Positions 1 to 8,200 of a stretch of DNA of 64,000 bases are shown piece by piece. The position numbers and the translations under genes were made by a program. Every line of letters begins with the position of its first letter. Within the stretch, counting starts at the first letter, position 1. The notes under the pieces are model-generated. The model searched no databases and had not been told where the DNA came from. It saw nothing but the letters and a program-made list of their open reading frames with translations. The stretch comes from Pseudomonas arsenicoxydans (GTDB lineage: Bacteria > Pseudomonadota > Gammaproteobacteria > Pseudomonadales > Pseudomonadaceae): positions 124,001 through 188,000 of the forward strand of contig NZ_RCZE01000006.1 in the NCBI RefSeq assembly GCF_006438915.1, written 5' to 3'.

Positions 1-298
1 CCGAATCGTACAGGGCGATCTCGCGGATCCACTTACCGCCTTCATCGGCGGGGATAACTTGCTCGGCGATAATCACTGCCGGATTGACCGGGTCAATTTT
101 GAGCTGATTCAGCGGCCGGCGGCGCCATTCGTTGATCAACCTAGTCTGTGCAGCATTGGGGATCGGGTCCGTGCCGTTGGCATCACCCACACCCATTTCG
201 GTGATCTTCCAGGGAATGCTGAGCGCGTCGGCGTTTGCCTGCTTGGCCATCCCCACATTCGTGAGGATCGCAAAAAACTGCGAGTTCGCATCAATCAT
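1..298 (-). CDS. Phage tail fibre protein, N-terminal part (P2 gpH-like), cut by window edge
   Basis: The first 99 residues of a tail-collar fibre are visible; the gene runs off position 1. The start MIDANSQFFAILTNVG and the later segments GDANGTDP, LNQLKIDP, AEQVIPADEGG and WIREIALYD are typical of the phage_tail_fib N-terminal domain that attaches the fibre to the baseplate. The start at 298 overlaps the end of the gpI-like gene by 8 bases, as expected for the I-H pair of P2-like phages. The receptor-binding C-terminus is outside the window, so host specificity cannot be judged. Confidence 0.9.
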   Translation of the reverse strand, partial: MIDANSQFFAILTNVGMAKQANADALSIPWKITEMGVGDANGTDPIPNAAQTRLINEWRRRPLNQLKIDPVNPAVIIAEQVIPADEGGKWIREIALYDS

Positions 299-905
299 AA
301 TAAACGTCCAGGGTGTCTATGGAATGTTCGCGGCCCACTACACCGAAGGTCCCGGTGACCTCGACGTCGCGCATGAGCGGCGGGTAAACGTCGATTTCAT
401 CGCCTTCGTGCAAAGCGACACTGATATCTAAATTTCCGTATGATTCGAGGCTGATCGCCAAGCCGGTCAGATGTCGGCTGACGGGCTTGGCGTCATCGAT
501 CAGGCGCTCCAGCTCCTGATACATTTCCTCAGTGATCCCGGTGTCCAGTACGCCGACCTTAAGTGCAAAGGTGCCTGGCACCCCGGTAGGCACCGTGTTG
601 AACCACTCCACAATCTCGATCAGGTAACCCAGAGGCTCAACTACGCGCCGGAGTGCTCCGATCGTTCCTTTGCGGGAGTGGATGAAGAACGAGCCTTTGA
701 TGACCTGACGTTTGGTGGCCTCCGACCAGGTGCTGTCCCAGCGGTCGACCGAGAATGCCCAGGCGAGGTAGGGCAGCAGATGCACCGGGCATCGATCAGG
801 GTTCAGCAAATCCCTGATCGGAATCGGTACCCTCTCAATTTGCGCGAGCGCCTCCGCCGCCAGCCGCTCAAGCTGTTTGGCGTTCGGCGGCAACAGGCCT
901 GTCAT
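291..905 (-). CDS. Phage tail protein I (baseplate wedge, P2 gpI-like)
   Basis: A 204-residue baseplate protein. I chose the start MTGLLPPNAKQLERL because its ATG at 905 overlaps the stop of the gpJ-like gene as ATGA; a longer ORF upstream would run into J. The segment LLPYLAWAFSVDRWD followed by RKGTIGALRRVVEPLG is characteristic of the P2 gpI / phage_tail_P2_I family. It sits between the J wedge protein and the tail fibre, the standard P2 order, and probably helps to join the fibre to the wedge. Confidence 0.9.
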   Translation of the reverse strand: MTGLLPPNAKQLERLAAEALAQIERVPIPIRDLLNPDRCPVHLLPYLAWAFSVDRWDSTWSEATKRQVIKGSFFIHSRKGTIGALRRVVEPLGYLIEIVEWFNTVPTGVPGTFALKVGVLDTGITEEMYQELERLIDDAKPVSRHLTGLAISLESYGNLDISVALHEGDEIDVYPPLMRDVEVTGTFGVVGREHSIDTLDVYYD

Positions 906-1816
906 GACAGCGCACCAACAGCCACGCTGTAGCCGGTGCAATAAGCCGCTTCGGCTTCGTTCGGAGTGATATCGGCCCAGTTATGCAGAACCACCTTACG
1001 CACGCCCTCGACATGCAGCGCGGCATGAATAGCCGACTCGGAGATCTCGACACCCAGGCGCCGGCGCTGGCTGATGTACGTGACAAGGCGGGCTTGCGCC
1101 GCTTCGCGGATTGGCTCCGCTTCCGGCCCCGTTGTGGCGAGATAGATAACCGCGTCGACGTGGTAGGGCAGGACAGTCGCCGATTGCACCGTTAGCCGAT
1201 CGGCAACCGGACGACGGTCATCGTCGCTGAGGTATCGACTGACGACATCCAGCAACGTCTGATCGACGCTTCCGTCCCCGACCAAACCCTGAACAGTGAC
1301 AACGACCACCGCCGGCGACGGGCTTTCAGCCGTTGCATCAGCAACGCGGCCGTCTGCGCTGCGCGCGTGCAGGATGTAGCTATTACGGGGCCCAGCGGTG
1401 GAGAGGCCTTCCCATGCCATCTGCGCTCGCTCTCGCAGCGAGTCGTCCGACTCCATTACCGCGACGATGGGCGGGATGGCTGCGCTGTTGCCTGGAGTTA
1501 CGACCAGGCGCTCGACGTTGACGTTGCCGGCGAGCTGCTCCAGGTCCTTTCCTTTGGCCTTGGCCAGCATGTTGGCCAGCGACGCCTCATTCACGCGCTG
1601 ACGCAGCAGCATTTCGCGATAGGCATTCTCCTGCAGGAGCTTGGTCATTGGCTCCGACTCGACGGCCAAGGTCGCGGCGACGGCAGCTTGTTGGTCGGCG
1701 GGCCATAGGCTGACCGCATAGGCCTTGCGTTCGGCGAGGATCTGCTCGTAGTCGATCTGCTCGACGACATCCGGATCCGGAAGCTGAGCCAGGTCGATAG
1801 GGGTAAAGGTTTTCAT
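902..1816 (-). CDS. Baseplate assembly protein J (P2 gpJ-like)
   Basis: A 304-residue protein of the Baseplate_J family, which forms the baseplate wedge of contractile tails. The N-terminus carries PDVVEQIDYEQILAER; the middle has the segment NVERLVVTPGNSAAIPP and then a repeat-like beta region (residues 130-300) ending in EAEAAYCTGYSVAVG. Length fits P2 gpJ (about 300 residues). Its ATG overlaps the stop of the gpW-like gene by 4 bases, so translation is probably coupled along W-J-I-H. Confidence 0.93.
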   Translation of the reverse strand: MKTFTPIDLAQLPDPDVVEQIDYEQILAERKAYAVSLWPADQQAAVAATLAVESEPMTKLLQENAYREMLLRQRVNEASLANMLAKAKGKDLEQLAGNVNVERLVVTPGNSAAIPPIVAVMESDDSLRERAQMAWEGLSTAGPRNSYILHARSADGRVADATAESPSPAVVVVTVQGLVGDGSVDQTLLDVVSRYLSDDDRRPVADRLTVQSATVLPYHVDAVIYLATTGPEAEPIREAAQARLVTYISQRRRLGVEISESAIHAALHVEGVRKVVLHNWADITPNEAEAAYCTGYSVAVGALS

Positions 1817-2166
1817 GCTGTTGCTCCCAAGCTGAGAGGAACGCGCAGGCTCAACGGCTCGTTGGTGTCCACCAGGCTGCCTTCGATGTCGAGAATTGCC
1901 TGGCCGGCAACATCACCCAATGTCAGCTGGACGCGACTCAGGCGAATCCGCGGCTCCCAGCGCATCAGTGCGATGGCTGTGGCCGCATAAGCCTGCAGCC
2001 GGGTTGCGCTGTTGAGTGGCCAATCAATCAGGTCGGCGAGCTGGCTGCCGTATTCGCGGCGCATTACGCGCGTTCCGATCGGGGTGGTCAGGATGTCGGC
2101 GATCGATTGCACCAGGTGATCGTTCCCGACGACTCTGCGGCCGGTATTGCTGTTCATGCCGATCAT
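1813..2166 (-). CDS. Baseplate protein W (P2 gpW / T4 gp25-like)
   Basis: A 117-residue gp25-like protein. The segment SIADILTTPIGTRVMRREYGSQL is the family signature (IxxILxTxxGxRxxxxxFGS). T4 gp25-like proteins form the wedge core that triggers sheath contraction. The first ATG at 2166 overlaps the stop of the gpV-like gene by 4 bases; an internal ATG three codons on (MNSNTGRR) is an alternative start. It belongs to the V-W-J-I late operon. Confidence 0.93.
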   Translation of the reverse strand: MIGMNSNTGRRVVGNDHLVQSIADILTTPIGTRVMRREYGSQLADLIDWPLNSATRLQAYAATAIALMRWEPRIRLSRVQLTLGDVAGQAILDIEGSLVDTNEPLSLRVPLSLGATA

Positions 2167-2708
2167 GGAACTGGCCCATCGGAAAGCGCGTTGCCGCGCA
2201 TCACGCCCGAGGTGCGGTGATTGACCAGGCTGATTTTCTGTTCGCCGGCGACGACGTCCTTGGTCACGTTAACCAGGCCGTCGATATCGACATCACCCTT
2301 GATTTTCAGACCACTGGGTACGATCAGTTCGACCTTGCCTCCCTCGGGCAATGTGGCAGTCAACGTGTGAGTCGCGGTGTCGTAGTCTACTAGTGCCCCG
2401 TCGCGGTACCGACGCCGGCGGCGGGTTGGCTCGTTGTCAGGAGCAGGGAAGCGATCGCTGTACACGCCGAAAATGACAAACCCGTGAGCCGGATTGCCGG
2501 AAGGAGAGAGCACCAGGCACTGCTCGTCCACGCTCGGCGGATCCCAGTCGCTATCCTCACCAGCCCGAAGGGCGAAGAACGGCAACCAGTCGGTCAGCAG
2601 GCCACCGGTTTTCACACGGCAACGAGGTTTCTCCGGATCGAGCTCGGCGATGGTGCCGGCTCGGATCAGGTTTTCAAGGCGTCGGGTCAGTTCAGTAAGA
2701 GAGTCCAT
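2163..2708 (-). CDS. Baseplate assembly protein V (tail spike, P2 gpV-like)
   Basis: A 181-residue baseplate spike protein. The start MDSLTELTRRLENLIRAG matches the usual N-terminus of this family; the ORF is open 12 codons further upstream. An OB-like N-terminal domain (RAGTIAELDPEKPRCRVKTG, then WLPFFALRAGEDSDWDPPSVDEQ) is followed by a C-terminal beta-helical tip rich in KIKGDVDIDGLVNVTKD-type repeats, as in P2 gpV, where the trimeric tip punctures the outer membrane. A 74-base gap separates it from the gpS-like gene, the widest gap in the tail operon. Confidence 0.92.
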   Translation of the reverse strand: MDSLTELTRRLENLIRAGTIAELDPEKPRCRVKTGGLLTDWLPFFALRAGEDSDWDPPSVDEQCLVLSPSGNPAHGFVIFGVYSDRFPAPDNEPTRRRRRYRDGALVDYDTATHTLTATLPEGGKVELIVPSGLKIKGDVDIDGLVNVTKDVVAGEQKISLVNHRTSGVMRGNALSDGPVP

Positions 2709-2782
2709 GTCGCCGATGTTGCAGGTCGCGCGTGCGCGCTGCATCGCCGGGGGGCTGTAGCGCGAGTGCGTACAGGAGGGGG

Positions 2783-3235
2783 TCAGCTGGTGAGGTGATC
2801 GATGAGCAGATTTCGGATGTTTTCCAGCTCGCCGCCGCTGAATCCCAGCAGCTGCCGCGTTTCGTATTGCACATCCAATTGGCCGCGCTCGGGTCGATCT
2901 TTCAGGCCGTATTGGTGAACCCGGGCGATGCGGCTCACGCGACCCACGAAGCCGACGGACAAGCCATTTGCGGTGCTTTCGGTGCGCAGGTAACGGGCAG
3001 ATTTCAGCTTGGTGAACATTTTGCCCTTGATCCGGCCCTTTTTCCCACGCAGGTCCTTTGGCTTGCGAGGTGCGAACGCTGAGCCATCAGGATTACGCTG
3101 CGTCGTGATGCGTTTCGACTGGCTACGACGAAGATCCCGGGCGACGACGCTGAGCAGCTTGCGGCGTTCTCCCTCGTCCAGTTTGGCAATCAACACTGAA
3201 ACCCATGTTTCCAGCGCCTGCAGGTCATTGCTCAT
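2783..3235 (-). CDS. Tail completion protein S (phage virion morphogenesis protein)
   Basis: A 150-residue protein of the phage_tail_S (virion morphogenesis) family, needed to finish the P2 tail. Visible family segments are LIAKLDEGERRKLLSVVARDLRRSQ near the N-terminus, RNPDGSAFAPRK in the middle and VHQYGLKDRP near residue 110. Its ATG overlaps the stop of the gpR-like gene, so R and S are coupled as in P2. Confidence 0.92.
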   Translation of the reverse strand: MSNDLQALETWVSVLIAKLDEGERRKLLSVVARDLRRSQSKRITTQRNPDGSAFAPRKPKDLRGKKGRIKGKMFTKLKSARYLRTESTANGLSVGFVGRVSRIARVHQYGLKDRPERGQLDVQYETRQLLGFSGGELENIRNLLIDHLTS

Positions 3236-3714
3236 GGTTTACCCCACTGCGAAATTAACTCGCCGCTGGGAGTCCTGAGCTCAAGTCCAGGCGTGAAGAA
3301 CAGTTCATCATCGACGACGGGCTCCGGTGGGTGATTGACGAGCAGGGTGCCGTCGTCCTGACGTTTGACGATCACGCGCTCTGTGAGTGGCAACTTGATC
3401 GACAGGTCGACCTTGCTGTTGTCCAGGAGATCGGCTTCGAAGGCGACGGCAGTTTTGCTGCGGTCGACGTTCTCCATCAGCTCCCGTTGGTTCACCAGGA
3501 TCCAAGCGAACAGGGGAATGGCAATGGCGTCGGGATGGCCAGCGTAATCCGTGAAGATCAGGTTCAGCGTGTAGCTGTATTCGAACGACAACCCAACGGC
3601 AGCGGTACTGCGCATGGTGCCTTTGTCGATAAATACCATCATGCGGTCGGGGTTTTTCTTTAACTCCGGTACCGAAGCGAGCAGGTGAGCGCGTAGCGAT
3701 TCTGGTTTGTTCAT
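3232..3714 (-). CDS. Tail completion protein R (P2 gpR-like)
   Basis: A 160-residue tail protein. The start MNKPESLRAHLLASVPEL was chosen because its ATG at 3714 overlaps the stop of the Rz1-like gene (ATGA) and because LRxxLxxxVPxLxxxPD is the conserved N-terminus of the P2 phage tail R family; the open frame continues upstream without need. The protein follows the lysis genes and precedes S exactly as in P2 and phiCTX. Confidence 0.9.
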   Translation of the reverse strand: MNKPESLRAHLLASVPELKKNPDRMMVFIDKGTMRSTAAVGLSFEYSYTLNLIFTDYAGHPDAIAIPLFAWILVNQRELMENVDRSKTAVAFEADLLDNSKVDLSIKLPLTERVIVKRQDDGTLLVNHPPEPVVDDELFFTPGLELRTPSGELISQWGKP

Positions 3715-3977
3715 GGTTTGCCCGCCCGGGACTGCTGATGCTGGTAAACCATATCGACCTGCGCAGCGCATTGAGCCCAATCATTCTCGGTGGCCTCCTG
3801 GTCATTGAGCAGGGCGCCGTTCTTGTCCGGTTTAGTCGCCGACAGGGTGCAGGGCACCACGGCCGGACAACCAGTCGCGATAAGCAGCGGCTCCGGTGAT
3901 GGCGGGGCGCTCGCGCATCCGGCGAGCAGCATCAGGGAGAGGCTGATCAGCCCAAAAGCGAAGTTCGGCATTCTCAC
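3711..3977 (-). CDS. Outer-membrane spanin lipoprotein (Rz1/LysC-like), nested in the Rz gene
   Basis: An 88-residue protein with a lipoprotein signal: hydrophobic stretch then LLAGCAS, where Cys would be lipidated. It begins inside the Rz-like gene in a different reading frame, the nested arrangement of lambda Rz/Rz1 and P2 LysB/LysC. The start is GTG at 3977, preceded by GAGG at good spacing; an ATG two codons on is possible. Together with the Rz-like protein it would fuse inner and outer membranes at lysis. Confidence 0.82.
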   Translation of the reverse strand: MRMPNFAFGLISLSLMLLAGCASAPPSPEPLLIATGCPAVVPCTLSATKPDKNGALLNDQEATENDWAQCAAQVDMVYQHQQSRAGKP

Positions 3978-4263
3978 GTTTCAAGTCCTCAATCGTTCGT
4001 TGACGGGTGGCGAGACCTTGGCGCAGTTGGTCTTGCACGCTGCGCAATGCAGCCTGGGCGGTCCGTTCGTCCTGTAGCGACGCCTGGAGTTGAGCGGCCG
4101 TCTGCTCACTGCGCGTCGCTCGAGCAATGGCTGCATCAGCGGCATCTTGTGCCCGGCCTGTTTTTTGATCTGCGACCTCAATCCGCTGGCTCTGAGCCCA
4201 GATCAGCAGCGCGATCGAGGCGAGCAGGGCGAACCCGTACAGCGCCTGGCGCAGCGTGCTCAC
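3832..4263 (-). CDS. Inner-membrane spanin (Rz/LysB-like)
   Basis: A 143-residue protein with one N-terminal membrane segment (residues 9-24) and then a long polar, Ala/Gln/Arg-rich helix (about residues 40-100) expected to be a periplasmic coiled coil. The C-terminal ITGAAAYRDWLSGRG segment is usual for LysB-type proteins of P2-like phages. The lipoprotein partner is nested in its 3' half. It follows the endolysin block with a 4-base overlap on the small unknown gene upstream. Confidence 0.85.
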   Translation of the reverse strand: MSTLRQALYGFALLASIALLIWAQSQRIEVADQKTGRAQDAADAAIARATRSEQTAAQLQASLQDERTAQAALRSVQDQLRQGLATRQRTIEDLKRENAELRFWADQPLPDAARRMRERPAITGAAAYRDWLSGRGALHPVGD

Positions 4264-4466
4264 GCGCGGTACCAGCCGGCTGCATTCATCGCAGCCGTAT
4301 CGAGTTTGCGCACGTCGCCGCAGACGACTACAGCCTTTACGCCCGGTTTCGCGACTGCGATCGCTTCACCGAGTGCCCGGGCCAGTTCAAAGGGAGAGTC
4401 CGCCGGCAGGAGAAAGACGTCGCCATCGACGGGGCTGAGTTTGCGGATTTGTTCTTGGTCAATCAT
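4260..4466 (-). CDS. Small phage protein of unknown function
   Basis: A 68-residue soluble protein lying between endolysin and spanin, overlapping both by 4 bases, so it is clearly a translated member of the lysis operon. No membrane segment or lipobox is visible; it contains a likely alternating helix/strand segment (FELARALGEAIAVAKPGVKAVVV). I do not recognise the family. A role in lysis timing is possible from position only. Confidence 0.75.
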   Translation of the reverse strand: MIDQEQIRKLSPVDGDVFLLPADSPFELARALGEAIAVAKPGVKAVVVCGDVRKLDTAAMNAAGWYRA

Positions 4467-5302
4467 GCGGCCTCCGGTATGGGGCAGCCCGCAGCGTGAC
4501 GCTGATAGGCGCGCTCGAGCTTTGTGTCGTACAGGTTGCGAGCGTAGTTGGGGCCGTTATAGGCCTTGGCGAACGCCGCCCATTTCTTGCCCTTCAGCGC
4601 CTTGAGCAGCGCCGGGTCAGCTTCGATAAAACGCACGAAGGCTTCGAATTGCTCGTTCTCGTTCCGGGCCATCCGATCGGTAAAGTCCCTCACGCTGGCG
4701 TATCCGAGGCGCAGGGCGTGGTAACCCATCACCTGGAAGGCGCCCCAGCTGGCCGACTCCAACGCGCAAAGATCGTCAATCAGTCGGGCATTCGCCAGGC
4801 GCTGATGCTCTGCCGTTCCGCCGGCGTATCCACCTGATTTCGGATTGACCAGATTGGGTTGGACCTCAGCCAGTTGGTCGGCGTGGGTTTTCAAATCGGA
4901 TGCATCATCACCAGGTGCGCGCGGCGTGCTGAGCTGGCGATACATGATGTGTCGCTCGAAAAGAATCTTCGGCTTGCCGTTGTCGAGGAAACCGCTGCCT
5001 TCGCTTTCGACCTCGTTCACCGCCATGACTGCCGCGAGCTCAACGCCAAGGCGCGCAGCCGCGTTTACCAACCGTTCGTGCTGCAGCAGGCTCGAACAGT
5101 CCGCGCCGGCCAGCGCCAGAGCGGTTTTTGAGCCGGCAATACCGTCAATTACCAGCCCAACCTTGCGTTGGTAATTACGCACCGCGGCCTCGGTGGCATC
5201 ACCGAAATCACCGTCCGGATCCAGACCAGCGCCGTGCAGGTTGAGGCGCTGCTGCAGTGTGCGGACTTCTTGCCCGCGATCGCCGTGGCGCAAAACTGTC
5301 AT
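4463..5302 (-). CDS. Endolysin: N-acetylmuramidase with peptidoglycan-binding domain
   Basis: A 279-residue lysis enzyme. Residues 1-65 form a PG_binding_1 domain (VLRHGDRGQEVRTLQQRLN, then DGDFGDATEAAVRNYQRK). Residues 75-270 form an N-acetylmuramidase (DUF3380) domain with the likely catalytic glutamate in NEVESEGSGF and with ILFERHIMYR and GAFQVMGYHA. No signal peptide is visible, so export needs the adjacent holin. It replaces the shorter lysozyme K of P2, a common exchange in Pseudomonas P2-like phages. Confidence 0.92.
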   Translation of the reverse strand: MTVLRHGDRGQEVRTLQQRLNLHGAGLDPDGDFGDATEAAVRNYQRKVGLVIDGIAGSKTALALAGADCSSLLQHERLVNAAARLGVELAAVMAVNEVESEGSGFLDNGKPKILFERHIMYRQLSTPRAPGDDASDLKTHADQLAEVQPNLVNPKSGGYAGGTAEHQRLANARLIDDLCALESASWGAFQVMGYHALRLGYASVRDFTDRMARNENEQFEAFVRFIEADPALLKALKGKKWAAFAKAYNGPNYARNLYDTKLERAYQRHAAGCPIPEAA

Positions 5303-5613
5303 AGCTGATCCACCTTGCGGTTGAAGAATTGCTTGGCCAGTGCTCGGGTCCCCTCAACGCCGAGCAGACCGATCACACCGCCGAAGAAAGGTCCGGTTGT
5401 CGCGGGAATTCCCAGCAGAAAGAGGCCGTGACTTGCCGAAAGCGCAAGGGTGCCGCACAGCGGTGCCTCAAGAAGAACTCGGCGCCATGTGCCGCCGCCA
5501 TAGATGATCCGTAGCGCAGCGATCACACAGGCGAGTCCGCCCGAGTAGATGGCTGGCCAGTTCAGTTCGAGCCAGGCAGCGAACCAGGCCCATGTATCCG
5601 GTTTGTCAGGCAT
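5299..5613 (-). CDS. Holin (phage_holin_3 type)
   Basis: About 104 residues from the preferred start MPDKPDTWAWFAAWLE; the frame also has an upstream ATG at 5685 that overlaps the tail X gene. Three hydrophobic segments are visible: WPAIYSGGLACVIAALRIIYGG, LLEAPLCGTLALSASHGLFLL and FFGGVIGLLGVEG. The end RALAKQFFNRK is basic, as in class I/II holins. It overlaps the endolysin start by 4 bases and would permeabilise the inner membrane to release it. Confidence 0.85.
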   Translation of the reverse strand: MPDKPDTWAWFAAWLELNWPAIYSGGLACVIAALRIIYGGGTWRRVLLEAPLCGTLALSASHGLFLLGIPATTGPFFGGVIGLLGVEGTRALAKQFFNRKVDQL

Positions 5614-5675
5614 GCGCGTGATTCCGCTGTCCAAAGTTGAAGGTGGTGGAGCGTCTGTTAGGGTTGTTCGGTGGC

Positions 5676-5888
5676 TCAATCCCATAGGTTCACCATTTGC
5701 AGCTCGGGGGCTTGTGGTGCGATATCCGGAAGCGTCAGCTGGGTGCCGTGCGGAATGATCGTGCCGAAATCTGATAGCCCCGGGTTTGCTTCAAGGACTG
5801 CCTCGGTGATGCCGGCAGTGCGGCCGTAGACCCGCCAGCAAATGGCGTCGACGGTGTCGCCTTGAGCGGCATACACGGAGGTCGTCAT
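5676..5888 (-). CDS. Tail protein X (P2 gpX-like, LysM-type)
   Basis: A 70-residue protein with a single LysM-like fold: TVDAICWRVYGRTAGITEAVLEANPGL followed by HGTQLTLPD. P2 gpX is an essential small tail protein of this family. The start overlaps the L gene stop. The gene leads the lysis cassette, as in P2 (L-X-holin-lysin). Confidence 0.92.
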   Translation of the reverse strand: MTTSVYAAQGDTVDAICWRVYGRTAGITEAVLEANPGLSDFGTIIPHGTQLTLPDIAPQAPELQMVNLWD

Positions 5889-6352
5889 CAGATGAGCTCC
5901 ACGGTGGAATGGCCGACGCCCAATAGATCGCGAATGGCGAATCGGGCGTCACGACGGTATTCATCGACCGAAGGTGTCAGTTCGTCTGCGTTCTTGTTGC
6001 CCTCGACGCTGGTGTCGTAGCTGCGATATCGCTCAGCGAGCTCAGCTCCAACGCTGCAATAGATCGAACGGCGGTAAAGGTGGATGAAGTGGCTTTCGCC
6101 ATTGACTTCGAACGCCGGCACCGCTGCGATGGTGGTGTATCCGTTCTCCACATGATTCAGCTTCACCTTGGCCAGTTCGCCGTTCACCTGGATCAACGCG
6201 TTGACGGTCACGACTTCAATGCGTGCGTCAGTGATGCTGCCATCCAAGCGAATAGCGGATCGCAGGTGTACGACATCGATGTCAGGCCAGAACCCGTCAT
6301 TGGTGATGACAAAGGGTTCGTCGGTGCTGCCGGTGGCAATAAATCCGCTCAT
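5888..6352 (-). CDS. Head completion/stabilization protein L (P2 gpL-like)
   Basis: A 154-residue protein of the phage head completion family. Diagnostic segments are NDGFWPDIDVVHLRSAIRLDGS near residue 20, VNGESHFIHLYRRSIYC in the middle and YRRDARFAIRDLLG near the C-terminus. It connects the portal to the tail in P2-like virions. About 100 bases separate it from the terminase small subunit gene; I see no feature in that gap beyond a GC-rich stretch. Confidence 0.92.
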   Translation of the reverse strand: MSGFIATGSTDEPFVITNDGFWPDIDVVHLRSAIRLDGSITDARIEVVTVNALIQVNGELAKVKLNHVENGYTTIAAVPAFEVNGESHFIHLYRRSIYCSVGAELAERYRSYDTSVEGNKNADELTPSVDEYRRDARFAIRDLLGVGHSTVELI

Positions 6353-6452
6353 GGTTCAGCCCTAAGTCGGCGGTGGCCGGGGCGTCACAGCAAGGAAAGG
6401 AGAGAAACCTGCTGTTCAGCCCCGGGCCGCCGGGGTTGCGGGGTACGCTCGG

Positions 6453-7157
6453 TCAGCTCCCTGATGGGGGAGCAATCTTTTTCAGGAGGCGTTCGGCGCC
6501 TTCCAGATCCTTCTTGCCGCCGCAGCTGTTGTTCAGCTCGATGGCGCGTTTCAACAGTTCGATACCCGCGATTACCTGACCGGGTTGGCCCGGGTTATCG
6601 GCATTCAGACTTGCCACAGTGGCGCGTCCTGTAGCCAGGTACAGCTTGGCCCTGGCTTCATCCGGCATGTCTTGTTCAGCGGTCAGCTCCATCGTCCGGT
6701 GCAAGGTGGCCAGGTCGAATCCACCACCGGTTTTCTGTGAGCTCAACGCCGCTTCGGCGACTTCTTCTGCTACCAGGCAGCCGGTGGTCCGTTCGAAGCG
6801 ATCGGGCATCAATAGGCTGTGCTGCAACACGTAGGCCGCGATGTCGAGCGCGCCGCTGTAATCGGAAGCATCGATCCGCCAGATCATGATGGTGGTGAGC
6901 ACTTCGTCCTGAGCGCCGTTGCCCGTTGCCAGAACACCGTCGACGTAAGGCACATAAGCCGGCAAAAGCTGCAACTTGAGCGCGGCTTTGCCTTCGTTCG
7001 ACTGGATCTGTTTCAGGCGCAGACGATCCTGCAGCAGCTGGGCCAGCTGCATTTCGTAGGCCGTCCCGCCCGCCATCGAAACGGCGGGCGAAGCGGCAGC
7101 AGCCTCCTGCGAGGCAAGCGCCTGCAGCCGGTGACGTTGAGCGAGGGAGAGGGCCAT
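6453..7157 (-). CDS. Terminase small/endonuclease subunit M (P2 gpM-like)
   Basis: A 234-residue protein. The N-terminus MALSLAQRHRLQALASQ and the core LLPAYVPYVDGVLATGNGAQD and MIWRIDASDYSGALDIAAYVL are the signature of P2 gpM, which cuts cos DNA together with the large subunit. The C-terminal LLKRAIELNNSCGGKKDLEGAERLLKK resembles a short helical repeat. It starts two bases after the capsid stop codon, in the standard O-N-M order. Confidence 0.93.
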   Translation of the reverse strand: MALSLAQRHRLQALASQEAAAASPAVSMAGGTAYEMQLAQLLQDRLRLKQIQSNEGKAALKLQLLPAYVPYVDGVLATGNGAQDEVLTTIMIWRIDASDYSGALDIAAYVLQHSLLMPDRFERTTGCLVAEEVAEAALSSQKTGGGFDLATLHRTMELTAEQDMPDEARAKLYLATGRATVASLNADNPGQPGQVIAGIELLKRAIELNNSCGGKKDLEGAERLLKKIAPPSGS

Positions 7158-7159
7158 TG

Positions 7160-8164
7160 TTACGCGGCCTCTTCGATGTTTTCGACCAGAGCGCCGAGAC
7201 CGAAGTCTTCGATCACGTAGTCTTCGTTCGACGATTGATAGTCGGCGATGCGATCGCGCTCTGGCTCGTCCTTGGTCATGCGGCGGCGGCTGCTGATCTG
7301 GAAGTAGATCGACAGATTCTTCAGCGTGGTGATCATGATGCCGCCGTCAATGAAGAACGGTGCATCCTCGATCGGCAGGCCACCCAGCGTTCCGTTGGCG
7401 ATGATTCGCGCGGCTGCCAGCTCGTTCTCGTTGTCTGCGGCGCCTTCAATGTTGGCCAGGAATTTCGCATGCAGCAGGTTGCGATCGACCAGGACGACCA
7501 GGTCTGGACGCTTGCGATGCCATGGGTCCAGCAGTTGGATGGCGTCGTAAACCAGACCGTCGAGCGTCTTGTAGTCGCCGGTCGGGCCGATGGTGATTTT
7601 GCCGGCAACCTTGCCGCTGCTCAGCACACGCTCTGGCGCTTTGGTGCGGTACTTCTCGAGCCAACCCACGTTCACGTCCTCCAGCAACGGGAAGGCAGTC
7701 CGATCGGTCGTTGCCGCAGCGTGGGTACCGTTGAAGCCGATCATGATGCGGTCAAGCGCCTGGCGCTCGACGACCGCACCAGACAGTCGAGCCTGGAAGT
7801 CCGGAAATTTTGCCCAGGCATCCAGCAGCGCATAAGGAATAGCGGTGTCGAAGTCAGTCTTTTTGCAGCTGTAAGTGTCGTTCTTGAGCGAACTGACACC
7901 GCGAGGGTTGCGTGCGGTCTGGTTGGTGTCGGTCCGGCCGGCGATGGTCGAGCCCACGCCCAAAACGATGGCTTCACCGTCTTTCTCGTCGACGCCCAGC
8001 ACGTTGATTTTTTTCAGGAAGGCGCTGGATTCCTGAATCGCGGTTTCCAGCTTCTGTTGAACAGAAGGGGTAACGGTGAATTTCTCCGCCACCGACCCTA
8101 CGGAGTTGATCGCGGCAACCTGTTTGGTGAAGCCGTTAAAGGCAAGTCGTGTTTCGTTACGCAT
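7160..8164 (-). CDS. Major capsid protein N (P2 gpN-like)
   Basis: A 334-residue capsid protein beginning MRNETRLAFNGFTKQVAAIN. Segments PSVQQKLETAIQESSAFLKKINVLGV, SIYFQISSRRR and the C-terminal EDYVIEDFGL are typical of the P2 capsid family (HK97 fold). P2 gpN is trimmed at its N-terminus by the scaffold protease encoded next door. A good ribosome binding site (CAGGAGAAC) precedes the start. Length fits the family (about 335-357). Confidence 0.95.
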   Translation of the reverse strand: MRNETRLAFNGFTKQVAAINSVGSVAEKFTVTPSVQQKLETAIQESSAFLKKINVLGVDEKDGEAIVLGVGSTIAGRTDTNQTARNPRGVSSLKNDTYSCKKTDFDTAIPYALLDAWAKFPDFQARLSGAVVERQALDRIMIGFNGTHAAATTDRTAFPLLEDVNVGWLEKYRTKAPERVLSSGKVAGKITIGPTGDYKTLDGLVYDAIQLLDPWHRKRPDLVVLVDRNLLHAKFLANIEGAADNENELAAARIIANGTLGGLPIEDAPFFIDGGIMITTLKNLSIYFQISSRRRMTKDEPERDRIADYQSSNEDYVIEDFGLGALVENIEEAA

Positions 8165-8200
8165 GGTGTTCTCCTGGGGAGCTTGTAATGGGCGGCGTGA